Of a stretch of DNA of 64,000 nt, positions 1 to 10,144 are shown piece by piece (position 1 is the stretch's first letter; each line of letters opens with the position of its first letter). Both the position numbers and the translations under genes were made by a program. The notes under the pieces were generated by a model that ran no database searches, was not told where the DNA came from, and worked only from the letters and a program-made list of their open reading frames with translations. The stretch is from Spirochaetales bacterium (GTDB lineage Bacteria; Spirochaetota; Spirochaetia; SZUA-6; RPPD01): the NCBI GenBank assembly GCA_016929065.1, contig JAFGJO010000054.1, forward strand, positions 82,588 to 146,587, read 5' to 3'.

Positions 1-298
1 AATTATCGGGACGCAGCATGCGGTCATCCTTCTCCAGAACGGGATAAATTTCCCTTTTTCTCCAGATATGGTTTCCCGAGGTAATGACATCGGCACCGGC
101 CTTGTAAATATCATTCACCAGATCAGGAGTGAGTCCCGAACCATCACTTGCGTTTTCTCCATTGACGATGACAAGATCTGCTCTGGTTTCTTTCCGGACG
201 GATTTCAGCAGGGAAAAAAGAGCCCTGCAGCCGGGCTTTCCGACAATGTCACCGACTGCAAGTACTCGTATTACATCATGATTATCATTAGCGGGCAT
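1..298 (-). CDS. ymdB: YmdB-family metallophosphoesterase, N-terminal part (cut by window edge)
   Basis: Reading leftward from the ATG at 296-298 gives 99 codons with no stop before the window edge. The protein starts [20 protein letters not shown] and contains the metallophosphatase blocks [18 protein letters not shown] (near residues 47-56) and SGNHIWRK (near 74-81), typical of the TIGR00282/YmdB family. Family members hydrolyse 2',3'-cyclic nucleotides and other phosphodiesters with two metals. The ATG overlaps the last 11 bases of rny. The rny-ymdB order is conserved in many bacteria, so the two are probably co-translated. The C-terminal two thirds lie outside the window. Confidence 0.9.
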   Translation of the reverse strand, partial: MPANDNHDVIRVLAVGDIVGKPGCRALFSLLKSVRKETRADLVIVNGENASDGSGLTPDLVNDIYKAGADVITSGNHIWRKREIYPVLEKDDRMLRPDN

Positions 299-1817
299 AT
301 TCAACGATGCGTGTTTCCCGGATAATGGTTACTTTTATCCGGCCAGGGTACCGAAGTTCATTCTCAACCTTTTTGGCAATGTCCTTTGCCATGATTTTGG
401 CTTCTTCATCGGTGACCTTTTCATTATTCACAATAATACGCAATTCCCTTCCGGCCTGTATTGCGAACGCCTTGTCAACTCCGTCAAACGATTCTGCAAT
501 CTTTTCAAGAGATTCCAGCCGTTTAATATAATTCTCAAGTGTTTCCTTTCGGGCACCCGGACGGGAAGCAGAAATCGCGTCAGCAATCTGCACAATCAGC
601 GCCTCGAGGCTTTCAGGTTCAACATCATTATGATGCGAGCCAATGGCATTAATTACCATCGCATCTTCGCCCATTTTCTTGGCGAGCTCCATTCCTATTT
701 CAGCATGATTCCCTTCACTGTTGGACTCCACACCTTTTCCAATATCATGGAGCAGAGCCGCGCGTTTTGCGAGTTCCGGGTCTGCGCCGATTTCCGAAGC
801 AATCATCCCCGCAATCAAGGCGACTTCTTTCGAATGATTCAACACATTCTGGCCGTAACTCGTCCGGAAATGCAGCCGCCCAAGAGAACGGACAGCTTCG
901 GGTGACAAATTATGAATGCCAAGATCAAACAACACTTTTTCACCCTGTTCATAAATTGTCTGATTGATTTCTTTTGTCACTTTCTGAACGATTTCCTCGA
1001 TTCGTGCTGGATGAATTCTTCCATCCTGAATGAGCCGGTCCAGGGACATTCTTGCTATTTCTTTTCGGATTGGGTCAAAACAGGAGATGACCACTGCTTC
1101 CGGAGTATCATCGATTATAATATCGACACCAATAAGAGTTTCAAGGGTACGGATGTTCCGCCCTTCACGCCCAATTATCCGCCCTTTCATTTCATCACTG
1201 GGAAGACTTACCGTCGCAACGGTCGTTTCTGAAGACACATCTGTCGCCAGCCGCTGAATCGTCGTAATGATAATATCGCGCGCTTTTTTATCGGCGGTGA
1301 GTTGTGCTTCCTGTTCTATCCTGTTAATTGATATCTGCGCATCATGGCGCGCTTCATTTTCCAAACTCTGAATAAGAAGTTTCTTTGCTTCAGCAGCAGA
1401 AAGGCCGGACAGCCTCTCCAGCTCATGTTTGCACTTTTCCTGCTCAAGTTTCAGTTTCTCTTCCCGTTCTATACACAACCTCTCACGGTCTTGAAGAGTT
1501 CTCTCTGTATTCTCAAGAGAATTAACTCGTTTTTCTAGGTTTTCCTCTTTTTGAAGGAGTCGTCGTTCATATTTTTGCAGTTCACCACGCGTCTCTCTCG
1601 TTTCACGTTCGAGCTGACTCCTTTCGCGAATAACTTGATCTTTTGCTTCTAATAAAAGCTCCCGCTTTTTTGCCTCGGATTCCTTTAATGCGTCTTGTAT
1701 TATTCGTTGTGCTCTCTGTTCTGTAGAAGAGAGCTGTACTTTGGCATAAAGCCATCTTATTAACCAACCTAGAATTATACCTGTGAGAGGAAGAATGATA
1801 TACAATAATATCTCCAT
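288..1817 (-). CDS. rny: Ribonuclease Y
   Basis: This 509-residue protein has the full RNase Y architecture: an N-terminal membrane anchor (about residues 3-22), a long charged coiled coil (about 25-190), a KH domain with the [12 protein letters not shown] loop (about 212-223), and an HD domain with HSKE and LLHDIGKG. The family is a membrane-anchored endoribonuclease that starts bulk mRNA decay in bacteria lacking RNase E. The start is supported by a GGGGAGGAAG Shine-Dalgarno a few bases upstream. It has its own promoter at 1849-1876 and overlaps ymdB by 11 bases at its 3' end. Length is normal for the family (about 510-520). Confidence 0.97.
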   Translation of the reverse strand: MEILLYIILPLTGIILGWLIRWLYAKVQLSSTEQRAQRIIQDALKESEAKKRELLLEAKDQVIRERSQLERETRETRGELQKYERRLLQKEENLEKRVNSLENTERTLQDRERLCIEREEKLKLEQEKCKHELERLSGLSAAEAKKLLIQSLENEARHDAQISINRIEQEAQLTADKKARDIIITTIQRLATDVSSETTVATVSLPSDEMKGRIIGREGRNIRTLETLIGVDIIIDDTPEAVVISCFDPIRKEIARMSLDRLIQDGRIHPARIEEIVQKVTKEINQTIYEQGEKVLFDLGIHNLSPEAVRSLGRLHFRTSYGQNVLNHSKEVALIAGMIASEIGADPELAKRAALLHDIGKGVESNSEGNHAEIGMELAKKMGEDAMVINAIGSHHNDVEPESLEALIVQIADAISASRPGARKETLENYIKRLESLEKIAESFDGVDKAFAIQAGRELRIIVNNEKVTDEEAKIMAKDIAKKVENELRYPGRIKVTIIRETRIVEYAR

Positions 1818-1848
1818 ATCTTCCTCCCCAAAATTTATCTAATTTAAA

Positions 1849-1876
1849 AGTATACTTTTTTATACGCATTAGTCAA
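1849..1876 (-). promoter_or_regulatory. Sigma70-type promoter of rny
   Basis: On the minus strand TTGACT (1871-1876) and TATACT (1849-1854) are separated by 16 bases, which would start transcription near 1842, about 25 bases before the rny ATG. A short 7-bp inverted repeat (AATGAGA / TCTCATT, 1888-1904) lies just upstream and could be an operator, but this is weak. Confidence 0.55.
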
Positions 1877-1970
1877 GTCAATTATACAATGAGAATATCT
1901 CATTTATTGGATAAATTTACGAAGGATAAAAAATGGCAGTTTTCACCGCCAGAGGACTGTTTCTTTCAGT

Positions 1971-4673
1971 TTAAGGAAGAAACACCTCAATTTTTTGCAT
2001 CAAATCTGAAATTCCGTAACCAACAGTGGCAGAAAATCCCAGGAATATGTAGGCCGGTTTTTGTTCTGAAAACGCAGGGATAAATATACCAGAATCAATA
2101 AACCGCAAATCATCCGGTGAAAAACACTCTGTAAACAGCTGAAGCTTGCTAAACCCTTCTTTTATGAAAACGATCTTTTTCTGTGCAATATATTCAGTAA
2201 AAAACGGTTCATCAGCGCCAAACTGGAACATTGCCGCACTTTTACTGGTTAAACCGATTGAAATCGATACAGACAACTGTTTCTCTTCCATAAAAAGCAC
2301 CGCGTTTATCGCTTTTGATTTTTTCAGGATATCCCCAAATGCTGTAATTTTCGTTTTGTCGCTCAGGGTTTTTCCAAATGCGCGCATATACCGATCCAGA
2401 TCAAGACCTTTCCCGGTCAACGGAATCCTTTTTGCTATTGAATTGAAAATTGTGTCTTCCTGGCCTGTTTGTTCTTTTTTTATAATTGTATCAAGAACAA
2501 CCCCTTTCGAACCAAGCAGCTGGTCGATTCCCGAGACAACCGGTTCTTCTTCCACAACGGGTGTTTTTAGAAATGATTCAGCCCGGGCCCTCAATCCGCC
2601 TTTAAATGATTTTCCATCGCCGGCCGTTTTGTTATACAGATCTTTACGAATTCTGAAAACGCCGTCTTCCATAATGACATTCTTTCCTTTCTCGTCAAGA
2701 ACGCGCAACACATCTTCGATGGAGAGAACTTCAACCCGCTGCTTTTCTATTCCCTGCAGAATCTCGGCGAATACTCTTTCTGCCTCTTTTCTTCTTTTGT
2801 CTTCTTCCTCAATCAAAGGAAGTTCGGGCAGTTTTTCAAAAGGAAGCGGCGGTAACGGCATTATTTCCGGAAATACTTCCAGATTCTGTATTTTACCTTC
2901 CGGTACTGCATCTTTTTTTTCAATAATTACCTGATCACTGCATTCATCAACAAAAGCAAGTTCTTCAATATTTTCTTCATCATGTTTTAAAGCTTCACGA
3001 AATAATACATCCCCTTCGCCTGCAGGCTCTTCTGCTTCTGCGAGCATCTCCAGTTCTGCTGTATCAACTTCTTCGATCGCCTCGATTTCTTCAGCCGCTT
3101 CAACATCCCCAATCAATTCGTCTGATTCTTCAATTGTTTCCATTTCTTCGATTGTATCAAGCTCTTCAATTCCATTTGCTTCTCCGACTGTTTCCGCTTC
3201 CCCGATTGTTTCAATTTCTTCGATCTCGTCAAGTTCTTCGACTGAATCAGCATCATCGACAACTTCAGCTTCTTCGACAGGAGCTTTTTTTCCGGATAAT
3301 GGCTCATCGAGTATGCTTTCATCAACAACCTGATATGATTGCGGCAGGCCCGGTGCTGCCGGACGCTGTGCAACGACAATGTGCCCTTCAGCAAGTATTT
3401 TCCGGAGCAACGCCTCAATACGGGCAAGATCTGTCTGCTCTTTCGGCGGCTGTTCAATTTTGCTTTTTATAACAGAAACAACTTCATTCCAGGAATTGAT
3501 AATATATGCATCAATTTCGGTTTCTTTTCCCGGATCAAGTTTTTTCAGACCCTTTTTAATCGACCGTTTCACCTCGTCACGCCGCAGATCAAGGCGATGC
3601 TGCCATGAATTGAGGTCTATTTCATCTTTTTTGTCGACAAATTCATTAAGGAATTCAGTCTGAAACTTTTTCATTCGAGCAGAAATGAGCATCAGAGGAT
3701 CCTGCCGAATATTGAGAACAAGAAGAACGACCAAAAACACCGTACTGTAAAAAATAAGCAGAATGACAATTTTATCGGTCAGCTGCATTTCAAACCGGGA
3801 GGATGAATACAGCACACCGACAAAACCGCTTTGTTTTTCAGGCAGAGAAAACAAGAATGCCTTCTCATTTGTCTTTTCAAAACGAATCACTTCCGACGAG
3901 ACAGTGACAATATTGCTGTTCCACGTACCGGTGACCGTTTTCTGTATAGTGTTGATATCTTCTGTTTTTATCAAGGCAATTTTCCCGGACACATCGATAA
4001 TGATTCCGCTCGTATGGATAACAACAATATCCCGAAAAGTAATATTGCTTATTTGTCCAAGATTATTTTCCAGATCGGAAACAAGGACATAAAACAATGC
4101 AGAACCACGAAATACATTCTCGGGATCCACTACAGGGAATGAATAAATCATGAGCCGGGAAACAGGATCGTATATAACTTTTGGTGCTTCACCAGCACGC
4201 GTAATAAGGATATCTCCGGACAGCTCGCCTGGTATTTTATCAAGATTTTTATACGTAATTCTGTATAGATTTGACTGCCCTTGATCAGTGTCTGTATCCT
4301 GTGTGCTGAAATTCAATTTTCGCCCTTCAGGGCCAACCAGCCGCACCACTTTCAGTTTCGGGAACTCCTGGAGCAGACGCGATAATTCATTGCTCCGCAT
4401 CTCGATATCATCTATACTCTGATTTGCCCTGAAAGCCCTCCAGATATAGTCTCTTTTCACAATTTCACCGTATCTGGACAGGGATACTTCATGATATTCC
4501 GCGATTTTATCCCTGAATCTCCCTGCCTCGGTTTCGGCCTGTTTTTTCAGATTCGGCAGATACACACCGGTTTCGATCAAGGAAAACAAATTTGAAAATG
4601 CCAGGAATGTAAATCCTCCGGATATAAGGAGAGAAATAAGGAGAGTAAGCGCAATTTTTACACTGTTTTTCAT
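1971..4673 (-). CDS. Large membrane sensor-like protein with acidic linker, function unknown
   Basis: I do not recognise this 900-residue protein as a named family. It has a transmembrane segment at about residues 8-30, an extracytoplasmic region (about 31-300) resembling a Cache-type sensor, and a second transmembrane segment at about 301-322. A cytoplasmic half follows, with a strongly acidic low-complexity linker (about 455-560, repeats of the type EELDTIEEMETIEE). The last 140 residues look alpha/beta, possibly GAF-like (LSVSISIGL, KPAYIFLGFSA). No kinase, GGDEF or methyl-accepting motif is visible. It lies between the ribosomal operon and rny; the ATG has AAAGG about 9 bases upstream. 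It might bind ligands outside and scaffold partners inside; that is inference. Confidence 0.8.
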   Translation of the reverse strand: MKNSVKIALTLLISLLISGGFTFLAFSNLFSLIETGVYLPNLKKQAETEAGRFRDKIAEYHEVSLSRYGEIVKRDYIWRAFRANQSIDDIEMRSNELSRLLQEFPKLKVVRLVGPEGRKLNFSTQDTDTDQGQSNLYRITYKNLDKIPGELSGDILITRAGEAPKVIYDPVSRLMIYSFPVVDPENVFRGSALFYVLVSDLENNLGQISNITFRDIVVIHTSGIIIDVSGKIALIKTEDINTIQKTVTGTWNSNIVTVSSEVIRFEKTNEKAFLFSLPEKQSGFVGVLYSSSRFEMQLTDKIVILLIFYSTVFLVVLLVLNIRQDPLMLISARMKKFQTEFLNEFVDKKDEIDLNSWQHRLDLRRDEVKRSIKKGLKKLDPGKETEIDAYIINSWNEVVSVIKSKIEQPPKEQTDLARIEALLRKILAEGHIVVAQRPAAPGLPQSYQVVDESILDEPLSGKKAPVEEAEVVDDADSVEELDEIEEIETIGEAETVGEANGIEELDTIEEMETIEESDELIGDVEAAEEIEAIEEVDTAELEMLAEAEEPAGEGDVLFREALKHDEENIEELAFVDECSDQVIIEKKDAVPEGKIQNLEVFPEIMPLPPLPFEKLPELPLIEEEDKRRKEAERVFAEILQGIEKQRVEVLSIEDVLRVLDEKGKNVIMEDGVFRIRKDLYNKTAGDGKSFKGGLRARAESFLKTPVVEEEPVVSGIDQLLGSKGVVLDTIIKKEQTGQEDTIFNSIAKRIPLTGKGLDLDRYMRAFGKTLSDKTKITAFGDILKKSKAINAVLFMEEKQLSVSISIGLTSKSAAMFQFGADEPFFTEYIAQKKIVFIKEGFSKLQLFTECFSPDDLRFIDSGIFIPAFSEQKPAYIFLGFSATVGYGISDLMQKIEVFLP

Positions 4674-4773
4674 TCGTGAATTACCTTTTGGTTCTGCTCC
4701 TTGCCTGTGTGTATCCCCATCATTGAAAAAACCGGGACATAAACCTTCTATTTATTATCGGCTTTTTTTAAAA

Positions 4774-5397
4774 CTACATGATTTCCAATATAAGAAAAAT
4801 ACACTGAAATGCCAAGAGCAGGGACATGCCTCCCCAGCCCCAAAAGGTTGTTTTACTCTTTTTTGTGCTGTTTTCTGCAATCTTTACCAAAGAAACTTTT
4901 GTGAGTATGGCATCCAGATTCCCGAAAAAATCTTTCCGGACAAATATTTTCTCATTCAGAAACAGATAAAGGAAAGAAAAGGACCGGGAAACAAGCCTCC
5001 CCCACTTCCCGGGGAAATTGAGATCCGGACGGATAAACGCTTTCGAATAAAAAACCAGTGTAATAAAAGTAAATGCCCTGGTCAGGCCTATATCAAGAGA
5101 ATCCTTCCTCACCGGGAATCCGGCGATGCTCATCAGGGGAGTTTGCGCAGAGTTATTGAAAATAAGATGGCTCGCAACCGTGCCGGCAAACAGAATAACA
5201 ATGCTGAACATTTTTTTCTGTCTTTTGCTTATCAGTACACACAATAATGCAGTAGAGGCCTGGAAGACCTTGAAAAACAGGTCGGCCTGAAAAACTGCAC
5301 AGATTACGCAGATCAGACAGACAACAAATGAAAAAGGAGAAGAGACATGCTGTTCAAGCAGTGTTTCTTCTCCCTTGATATTTTTTCCATTGGCCAA
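4774..5397 (-). CDS. Integral membrane protein of unknown function downstream of rplQ
   Basis: This is a 207-residue hydrophobic protein with about five predicted membrane segments (residues about 22-42, 44-58, 62-82, 105-125 and 188-206) and the motif TRAFTFITLVFYSKAFI. The pattern faintly recalls EcfT/CbiQ transporter components, but I cannot see the diagnostic Ala-Arg-Gly boxes. It begins 11 bases after the rplQ stop, so it is probably the next gene of the same operon. The first codon is TTG with no clear Shine-Dalgarno. A CTG about 13 codons later has AAGGGAG upstream, so the exact start is uncertain. Function unknown. Confidence 0.7.
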   Translation of the reverse strand: MANGKNIKGEETLLEQHVSSPFSFVVCLICVICAVFQADLFFKVFQASTALLCVLISKRQKKMFSIVILFAGTVASHLIFNNSAQTPLMSIAGFPVRKDSLDIGLTRAFTFITLVFYSKAFIRPDLNFPGKWGRLVSRSFSFLYLFLNEKIFVRKDFFGNLDAILTKVSLVKIAENSTKKSKTTFWGWGGMSLLLAFQCIFLILEIM

Positions 5398-5408
5398 AAA
5401 CGAAGAGG

Positions 5409-6065
5409 TTATGCTTTCTTCTCCTCGGCAGCAGCTTTTTTTGCTTTTGTTTTCGGGGTATCTTTCACGACAGTTTTCTCAACCGTTTTTTCTTTCGGTT
5501 TTTTTGCTGCTTTCTCTTCTGTTTTTTCTTCTGTCTTCTCATTTTTCAGCGATGCTGTCCTGACATCTTTTGCCCCTGCCGACTTTTTCGCAGGAGTTTT
5601 TTTTGCTTCTGATTTGACAGCCGGTTTTTTCGCCGCTGCTTCCTTTGCCGGAGCTTTTTTTTCAGTTTCCTTTTCGACGGTTTTCTTTTTTGACTTTGCT
5701 GCTTTTTCTTTTCTATCAACAAGTTCAATAAATACCATATCCGCTGCGTCCGTAATACGCTGTCGTAGTTTCAGGATTCTTGTGTATCCCCCGTTCCGCT
5801 CGGCAAAACGCGGTGCAATGACCTTGAACAATTTGTCCAATACCGGCTTGTCATGGATTTTTTTTGCAATAATTCTTCTGTTATGAAGATTATCCACCTT
5901 CGCTCTGGTAATAGCCTTCTCGGCAATGCTTCTGAGAACTTTTGCCTTCTGCTTCGTTGTGCGTATACGCTCATGCTTGAAAAGGGAGATCATCATATTC
6001 CGAAGCACCGCTTTTCTGTGAGCGGTCATCATTCCCAGTTTTTTCGTTGCTACTCTATGTCTCAT
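5409..6065 (-). CDS. rplQ: 50S ribosomal protein L17 with long Lys/Ala-rich tail
   Basis: Residues 1 to about 118 are a standard L17 ([19 protein letters not shown], ending VFIELVDR), a protein near the exit tunnel of the large subunit. A tail of about 100 residues follows, made almost only of Lys, Ala, Glu, Pro and Thr (motifs [15 protein letters not shown]), similar in composition to histone H1 tails. Usual L17 length is 115-130, so the tail nearly doubles it. The start overlaps the rpoA 3' end by 11 bases, as expected in the alpha operon. The tail is probably disordered and may bind RNA or DNA; that is inference. Confidence 0.97.
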   Translation of the reverse strand: MRHRVATKKLGMMTAHRKAVLRNMMISLFKHERIRTTKQKAKVLRSIAEKAITRAKVDNLHNRRIIAKKIHDKPVLDKLFKVIAPRFAERNGGYTRILKLRQRITDAADMVFIELVDRKEKAAKSKKKTVEKETEKKAPAKEAAAKKPAVKSEAKKTPAKKSAGAKDVRTASLKNEKTEEKTEEKAAKKPKEKTVEKTVVKDTPKTKAKKAAAEEKKA

Positions 6066-7143
6066 TATCTAAATCCTTATCATCCATATCAGAATCAATA
6101 TCCTGAGCAATTATGGGTTTGTCCTTGATGGGTTTTTTAAGCCCGCTGTAGTCTTTCATTCCAAGCCGCAATCCCCATTCCTTGAGTTTGTCTTTTATTT
6201 CCTGAAGAGATTTTTTTCCGAAATTTCTGGTTTTGGAAATATCATCCTCTGTTCTTTGTGTCAAATCACCAATTGTCCTGATGTTGGCATTTTTCAGACA
6301 GTTGCTCGAGCGGACTGAAAGTTCAAGTTCTTCAATTGGTGTGTCAAGAATGAGCCGGACTCTCCGTTCTTCTTCATCACTTTCTTCATCCTCATGAAGG
6401 CTTTCTTCGTCAAAATTGATAAAAATCGTGAAATGATCCTTCGCAATTTTGGCGGCTTCAGCAAGAGCATCTTCCGGCTTCATGGTGCCATCAGTCCATA
6501 ATTCCAGGAACAGTTTGTCATAATCTGCACGTTGCCCGACCCGTGTTCCCTTGATATCATATTTCACCTTTCTGATGGGTGAAAAAATGGCATCAATAGG
6601 AATTGTTCCCACAACATCCACAAGCTGCTGATTCCGTTCGGCAGGGACATATCCTCTGCCCAGATTTATCTGAATCTCTATTTCAAAATGGGCATCATCT
6701 GCCAACGTTGCAATATACAGATCTTTATTCATGACTTGTATCCCGGTCTCGGACTCAAGATCCCCGCCGGTGAATGTTCCTGCACCTTTTTTTTCTACAA
6801 GGATAGTCTGTTCTTCAACTTCTTCGTCAAGTTTAAGCCGTACCTGTTTGAGATTCCCCAACAGCTGAGGTGTATCTTCCACGACTCCCGGAATAAGATC
6901 AAATTCGCTCGAGATCACATGTGCTTTATCATCCTTTGAAAAACTAGTGATCCGCACAGCAGTAATCGCATATCCCTGGAGAGAAGAAATAAGAATTCGT
7001 CGTAATGTATTGCCGATCGTTGTGCCGAATCCACGTTCAAAAGGATAAGCGATAAATTTTCCGTAATTTACTTCAATTTCGCTGTGTTCAAAGTTGATTC
7101 CTTTTGGCCGTTTGAATCCCTTTAAAAGATTCCTTCTCGCCAT
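6055..7143 (-). CDS. rpoA: DNA-directed RNA polymerase subunit alpha
   Basis: The 362-residue alpha subunit dimerises to nucleate polymerase assembly and contacts UP elements and activators through its C-terminal domain. The N-terminal domain is clear ([20 protein letters not shown]). The C-terminal domain is also clear ([21 protein letters not shown] ... [10 protein letters not shown], about residues 270-325), and an acidic tail rich in Asp ends the protein. I chose the ATG at 7143 over the in-frame GTG at 7149, because GGAG at 7149-7152 is the ribosome site and the GTG would lie inside it. It overlaps rplQ by 11 bases. Confidence 0.97.
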   Translation of the reverse strand: MARRNLLKGFKRPKGINFEHSEIEVNYGKFIAYPFERGFGTTIGNTLRRILISSLQGYAITAVRITSFSKDDKAHVISSEFDLIPGVVEDTPQLLGNLKQVRLKLDEEVEEQTILVEKKGAGTFTGGDLESETGIQVMNKDLYIATLADDAHFEIEIQINLGRGYVPAERNQQLVDVVGTIPIDAIFSPIRKVKYDIKGTRVGQRADYDKLFLELWTDGTMKPEDALAEAAKIAKDHFTIFINFDEESLHEDEESDEEERRVRLILDTPIEELELSVRSSNCLKNANIRTIGDLTQRTEDDISKTRNFGKKSLQEIKDKLKEWGLRLGMKDYSGLKKPIKDKPIIAQDIDSDMDDKDLDNET

Positions 7144-7157
7144 TGTCACTCCTTACC

Positions 7158-7793
7158 TTACTTCGAGTACAACTCTACAATAAGCTGTTCATTAATATCT
7201 CTCATATCCGTAATATCGTTTCTTCGTGGGATGGCCATTACTTTTCCCCACACCTTATCCGGATCAACTTCCAGCCAGGGCATGACACCTGTACTCGTGA
7301 ATTGCTTTAGTCCTTCTTTCACAACGGTCATGTTTTTGCTTTTTTCAATTATTTCAATCTCGTCACTCTCTTTCACAAGATATGACGGAATACTTACCCT
7401 CTTTTTATTTACCAGAACATGGCCGTGCGTCACAATTTGACGGGCCTGTTTTCGTGAATTTGCAAAATGCATTCTGTATACCATATTGTCAAGTCTGCGT
7501 TCCAAAAGAGCAAAAAGATTTTCACCAGTGATACCTTTCATTTTGTTGGCTTTGTCAAAAAAGATCTTGAATTGTTTTTCAAGCATTCCGTACGATCTCT
7601 TCAATTTTTGCTTTTCGCGAAGCTGGACACCATAGTTTGATACTTTTCGCATTCGCACTTTCGGACCGCGGCCCGGAGCATTTTTTTTCCGGTGAATCGG
7701 GCACTTGTCGCTTCTGCAGCGGTCGCCTTTCAGAAACAACTTTGTTTTTTCAGTTCGGCAAAGTCTGCAGTTTGCCTGAATATATCTTCCCAT
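7158..7793 (-). CDS. rpsD: 30S ribosomal protein S4
   Basis: The 211-residue primary 16S rRNA-binding protein starts MGRYIQANCRLCR. It keeps the zinc-binding cysteines Cys9, Cys12, Cys26 and Cys31 of C+ type S4, and the S4 RNA-binding domain (RLDNMVYRMHFANSRKQARQ). In many bacteria S4 represses the alpha operon by binding its own leader; no leader structure could be assigned here. It lies 14 bases before rpoA and 21 bases after rpsK. Its place inside the operon is the usual one for Firmicutes and Proteobacteria, though some spirochaetes have rpsD elsewhere. Confidence 0.97.
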   Translation of the reverse strand: MGRYIQANCRLCRTEKTKLFLKGDRCRSDKCPIHRKKNAPGRGPKVRMRKVSNYGVQLREKQKLKRSYGMLEKQFKIFFDKANKMKGITGENLFALLERRLDNMVYRMHFANSRKQARQIVTHGHVLVNKKRVSIPSYLVKESDEIEIIEKSKNMTVVKEGLKQFTSTGVMPWLEVDPDKVWGKVMAIPRRNDITDMRDINEQLIVELYSK

Positions 7794-7814
7794 TTATATT
7801 TCCTCCCTCGCCTG

Positions 7815-8195
7815 CTATACTCTTCGTGCCTTTTGAGGACGGCACCCATTGTGCGGAATCGGGGTAATATCCGCAATGCTGCGGACCTTGATCCCCAAGA
7901 CACCGATTGCTCGGATTGCCGATTCACGGCCAACTCCAGGGCCCTTTACAAACACATCCACTTCCTGTATTCCCAGGTCGTTCGCTTTGCTCAAAGCCGC
8001 TTCAGTCGTGGACTGAGCTGCGAATGGTGTGGATTTTTTTGCGCCCTTGAATCCAAGGCCGCCTGCAGACGCCCAGGATAGAGTATTCCCTGCGATATCT
8101 GTTACGGTTACTATTGTATTGTTAAAGGTGGCTTGAATATATACCTTCGCCTCACCCACATTTCGTCGTCGTTCTTTCTTGCCCTTTTTTTTCAC
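7815..8195 (-). CDS. rpsK: 30S ribosomal protein S11
   Basis: This is a 126-residue S11, a platform protein that helps form the mRNA exit region. It has a basic N-terminus ([10 protein letters not shown]), the family core [36 protein letters not shown], and the C-terminal [17 protein letters not shown]. Length and sequence are standard. It lies 12 bases after rpsM and ends 21 bases before rpsD. Confidence 0.97.
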   Translation of the reverse strand: MKKKGKKERRRNVGEAKVYIQATFNNTIVTVTDIAGNTLSWASAGGLGFKGAKKSTPFAAQSTTEAALSKANDLGIQEVDVFVKGPGVGRESAIRAIGVLGIKVRSIADITPIPHNGCRPQKARRV

Positions 8196-8207
8196 TTCAT
8201 CTCCTCC

Positions 8208-8588
8208 TTAGTTTGGTCCTGGTGCTTTCTTTTTGCCTGCAACAGTTTTCTTTCTGCCCTTTCTCGTGCGCGCATTCGTTTTTGAACGCTGTCCGCGGAC
8301 AGGGAGGCCTTTTCTGTGTCGAAGACCGCGAAAACAACCAATATCCATCAGCCGTTTAATGTTCAAACTTATCTCGGTTCGCAGCCGCCCTTCAACTTTG
8401 AATTCATTCTCAATTTCTTTTCTCAGCGAATTCACTTCATCTGCCGTCAAATCATTAATCCGTACATTCGGATTGATACCTGTTTTCTGACAGATCTTTA
8501 TTGCTGATGTTTTTCCGATTCCGTATATGCTTGTTAAGGCAATATCCACATGTTTATTGGGTAAATCTATACCCGCTATACGTGCCAT
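8208..8588 (-). CDS. rpsM: 30S ribosomal protein S13
   Basis: This 126-residue S13 begins [20 protein letters not shown] and has the helix-hairpin-helix IYGIGKTSA. The C-terminal tail that reaches toward tRNA is also recognisable ([25 protein letters not shown]). S13 sits in the head of the small subunit and bridges to the large subunit. It follows rpmJ by 9 bases and is preceded by a GGAGGA ribosome site. Confidence 0.97.
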   Translation of the reverse strand: MARIAGIDLPNKHVDIALTSIYGIGKTSAIKICQKTGINPNVRINDLTADEVNSLRKEIENEFKVEGRLRTEISLNIKRLMDIGCFRGLRHRKGLPVRGQRSKTNARTRKGRKKTVAGKKKAPGPN

Positions 8589-8597
8589 CCTCTCCTC

Positions 8598-8711
8598 CTA
8601 ACGCTGGCGCTGCTTGTGTTTGGGGTTGATGCAAATAATTCGTACAACACCCCGGCGGCGAATGATTTTGCATTTATCACAAATTGGCCGTACACTGACT
8701 CTTACTTTCAT
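8598..8711 (-). CDS. rpmJ: 50S ribosomal protein L36 (zinc-binding form)
   Basis: A 37-codon gene between secY and rpsM reads [20 protein letters not shown] and ends in KHKQRQR. It has the complete zinc set Cys11, Cys14, Cys27 and His32 of C+ L36. It is preceded by an AGAGG ribosome site. The spacing is 10 bases from secY and 9 bases to rpsM, so neither infA, map nor adk is present here. Confidence 0.95.
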   Translation of the reverse strand: MKVRVSVRPICDKCKIIRRRGVVRIICINPKHKQRQR

Positions 8712-8721
8712 AAAGCACCTC

Positions 8722-10125
8722 TTACAAGTTTCTTGCTTTTATTTTTCCCTTCTTTACCAGACCGTCATGATGGTGCATCCGCAGATGGCTCTCTACTTGC
8801 GACATCGTATCAAGACCGACACCCACAAGGATGATGAGGGACGTTCCGCCCATCACATTCGCAACCGAGTACGAAAACTGGAAAAGAGAAGTAATAATGT
8901 TCGGAATTATCGCTATAAAAGCCAGGAATAACGATCCCGGCAGGATAATTCTTGATAATATCCGGGACAGGTATTGCTCCATTTTTTCGGAACGAATTCC
9001 CGGAATGGATCCACCGTTTTCCCTTATTTGTTTGGATATTTCCACTGGATTCAACGTAACCTGCGTGTAGAAATATGCAAAAAATACAATTAATAACATA
9101 TAGACAACAACATACCAGACACCGCCCGGCCTGAAAATGACCCCGAGCTGCTGGAATATTTCAAAATCATTTCCCAGCCACTGAAAAATCTGAAGCGGTG
9201 CGATCATGATTGCATTTGCAAAAATGATAGGAATAACACCGGATGGATTCAGTTTGAAAGGAATATAGGTATTTTGTGCTCCAAAGACCTTCCGGCCGAC
9301 AACACGCTTCGCGTAATGCACCGGTATTTTTCTTTGTCCCCGCTGTTCGAAAATAATAAGCCCTACAACAACTACAAACATGACCATTGCCATCAAAACA
9401 AAAACCGCGTTGGGGCTTGATGTCGCCCTGGTAGCCAGCGGGACGAGGATTCCGGAACGCGGGATAATCCCGATCCACAGAAGAATGCCTTCAAGAAAAT
9501 TGAGCAGACTTCGCAATATCCCCAGCTGGATGAACACTTCGGGGAATCTTACAACAATACCGGCAAAGATAATCAGTGAGGTTCCGTTTCCAATACCGCG
9601 CTGGGTTATCTGTTCACCAATCCACATCAGAAACATGGTTCCCGTGGTCACGGTGACCATCCCAAGCACCAAAAAGTATGGAAAATCCATGGTAATGAGG
9701 CGTTTGTCGATTGTATTATTCAGGAAAAAGAACGCCTGGAACAAACAAACCACAACCGTTGCATATCGCTGTATTCTCTGTATTTTTTTTCTGCCGCCTT
9801 CTTCCTCTGACAGTTTTTTCAGTCTCGGGAAAACAACAATTAAAAGCTGTACAATAATTGATGTGGTAATATACGGCATAACACCGAGCATGAGCAGGGA
9901 TACATTTTTAAATGCACCACCGGCGAACATGTCGATATAATCGAGGATATTGACCTGAGAATTCGATCCGCCCAATTTGAGCAATGCTCTCAGCTGGATA
10001 ACATCAATACCGGGCAAAGGGATTGTTGCCCCAAGCCGAAACAGCACCAGCATGAATAGAGTAAATAATATTCTATTTCTCAATTCCTGAGTCCTGAATA
10101 TGTTTACGAGTGCATTTGCAGCCAT
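8722..10125 (-). CDS. secY: Protein translocase subunit SecY
   Basis: This 467-residue inner-membrane channel protein has the expected ten hydrophobic segments. The N-terminus [22 protein letters not shown] and the segment [16 protein letters not shown] are typical, as are the conserved loops [17 protein letters not shown] and GSIPGIRS. With SecE (encoded at 33186-33386) it forms the translocon core. It lies between rplO (19 bases) and rpmJ (10 bases) in the spc operon. It is about 25 residues longer than E. coli SecY, through small loop differences. Confidence 0.97.
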   Translation of the reverse strand: MAANALVNIFRTQELRNRILFTLFMLVLFRLGATIPLPGIDVIQLRALLKLGGSNSQVNILDYIDMFAGGAFKNVSLLMLGVMPYITTSIIVQLLIVVFPRLKKLSEEEGGRKKIQRIQRYATVVVCLFQAFFFLNNTIDKRLITMDFPYFLVLGMVTVTTGTMFLMWIGEQITQRGIGNGTSLIIFAGIVVRFPEVFIQLGILRSLLNFLEGILLWIGIIPRSGILVPLATRATSSPNAVFVLMAMVMFVVVVGLIIFEQRGQRKIPVHYAKRVVGRKVFGAQNTYIPFKLNPSGVIPIIFANAIMIAPLQIFQWLGNDFEIFQQLGVIFRPGGVWYVVVYMLLIVFFAYFYTQVTLNPVEISKQIRENGGSIPGIRSEKMEQYLSRILSRIILPGSLFLAFIAIIPNIITSLFQFSYSVANVMGGTSLIILVGVGLDTMSQVESHLRMHHHDGLVKKGKIKARNL

Positions 10126-10144
10126 ATCACCTTACCTTCGTGCT

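Noticed and set aside
2146..2934. Plus-strand open frame of 262 codons opposite the large membrane protein
   Set aside because: Composition is that of an antisense shadow (Ser- and Phe-rich from the Glu-rich linker), there is no ribosome site, and the minus-strand gene is coherent over the whole length.
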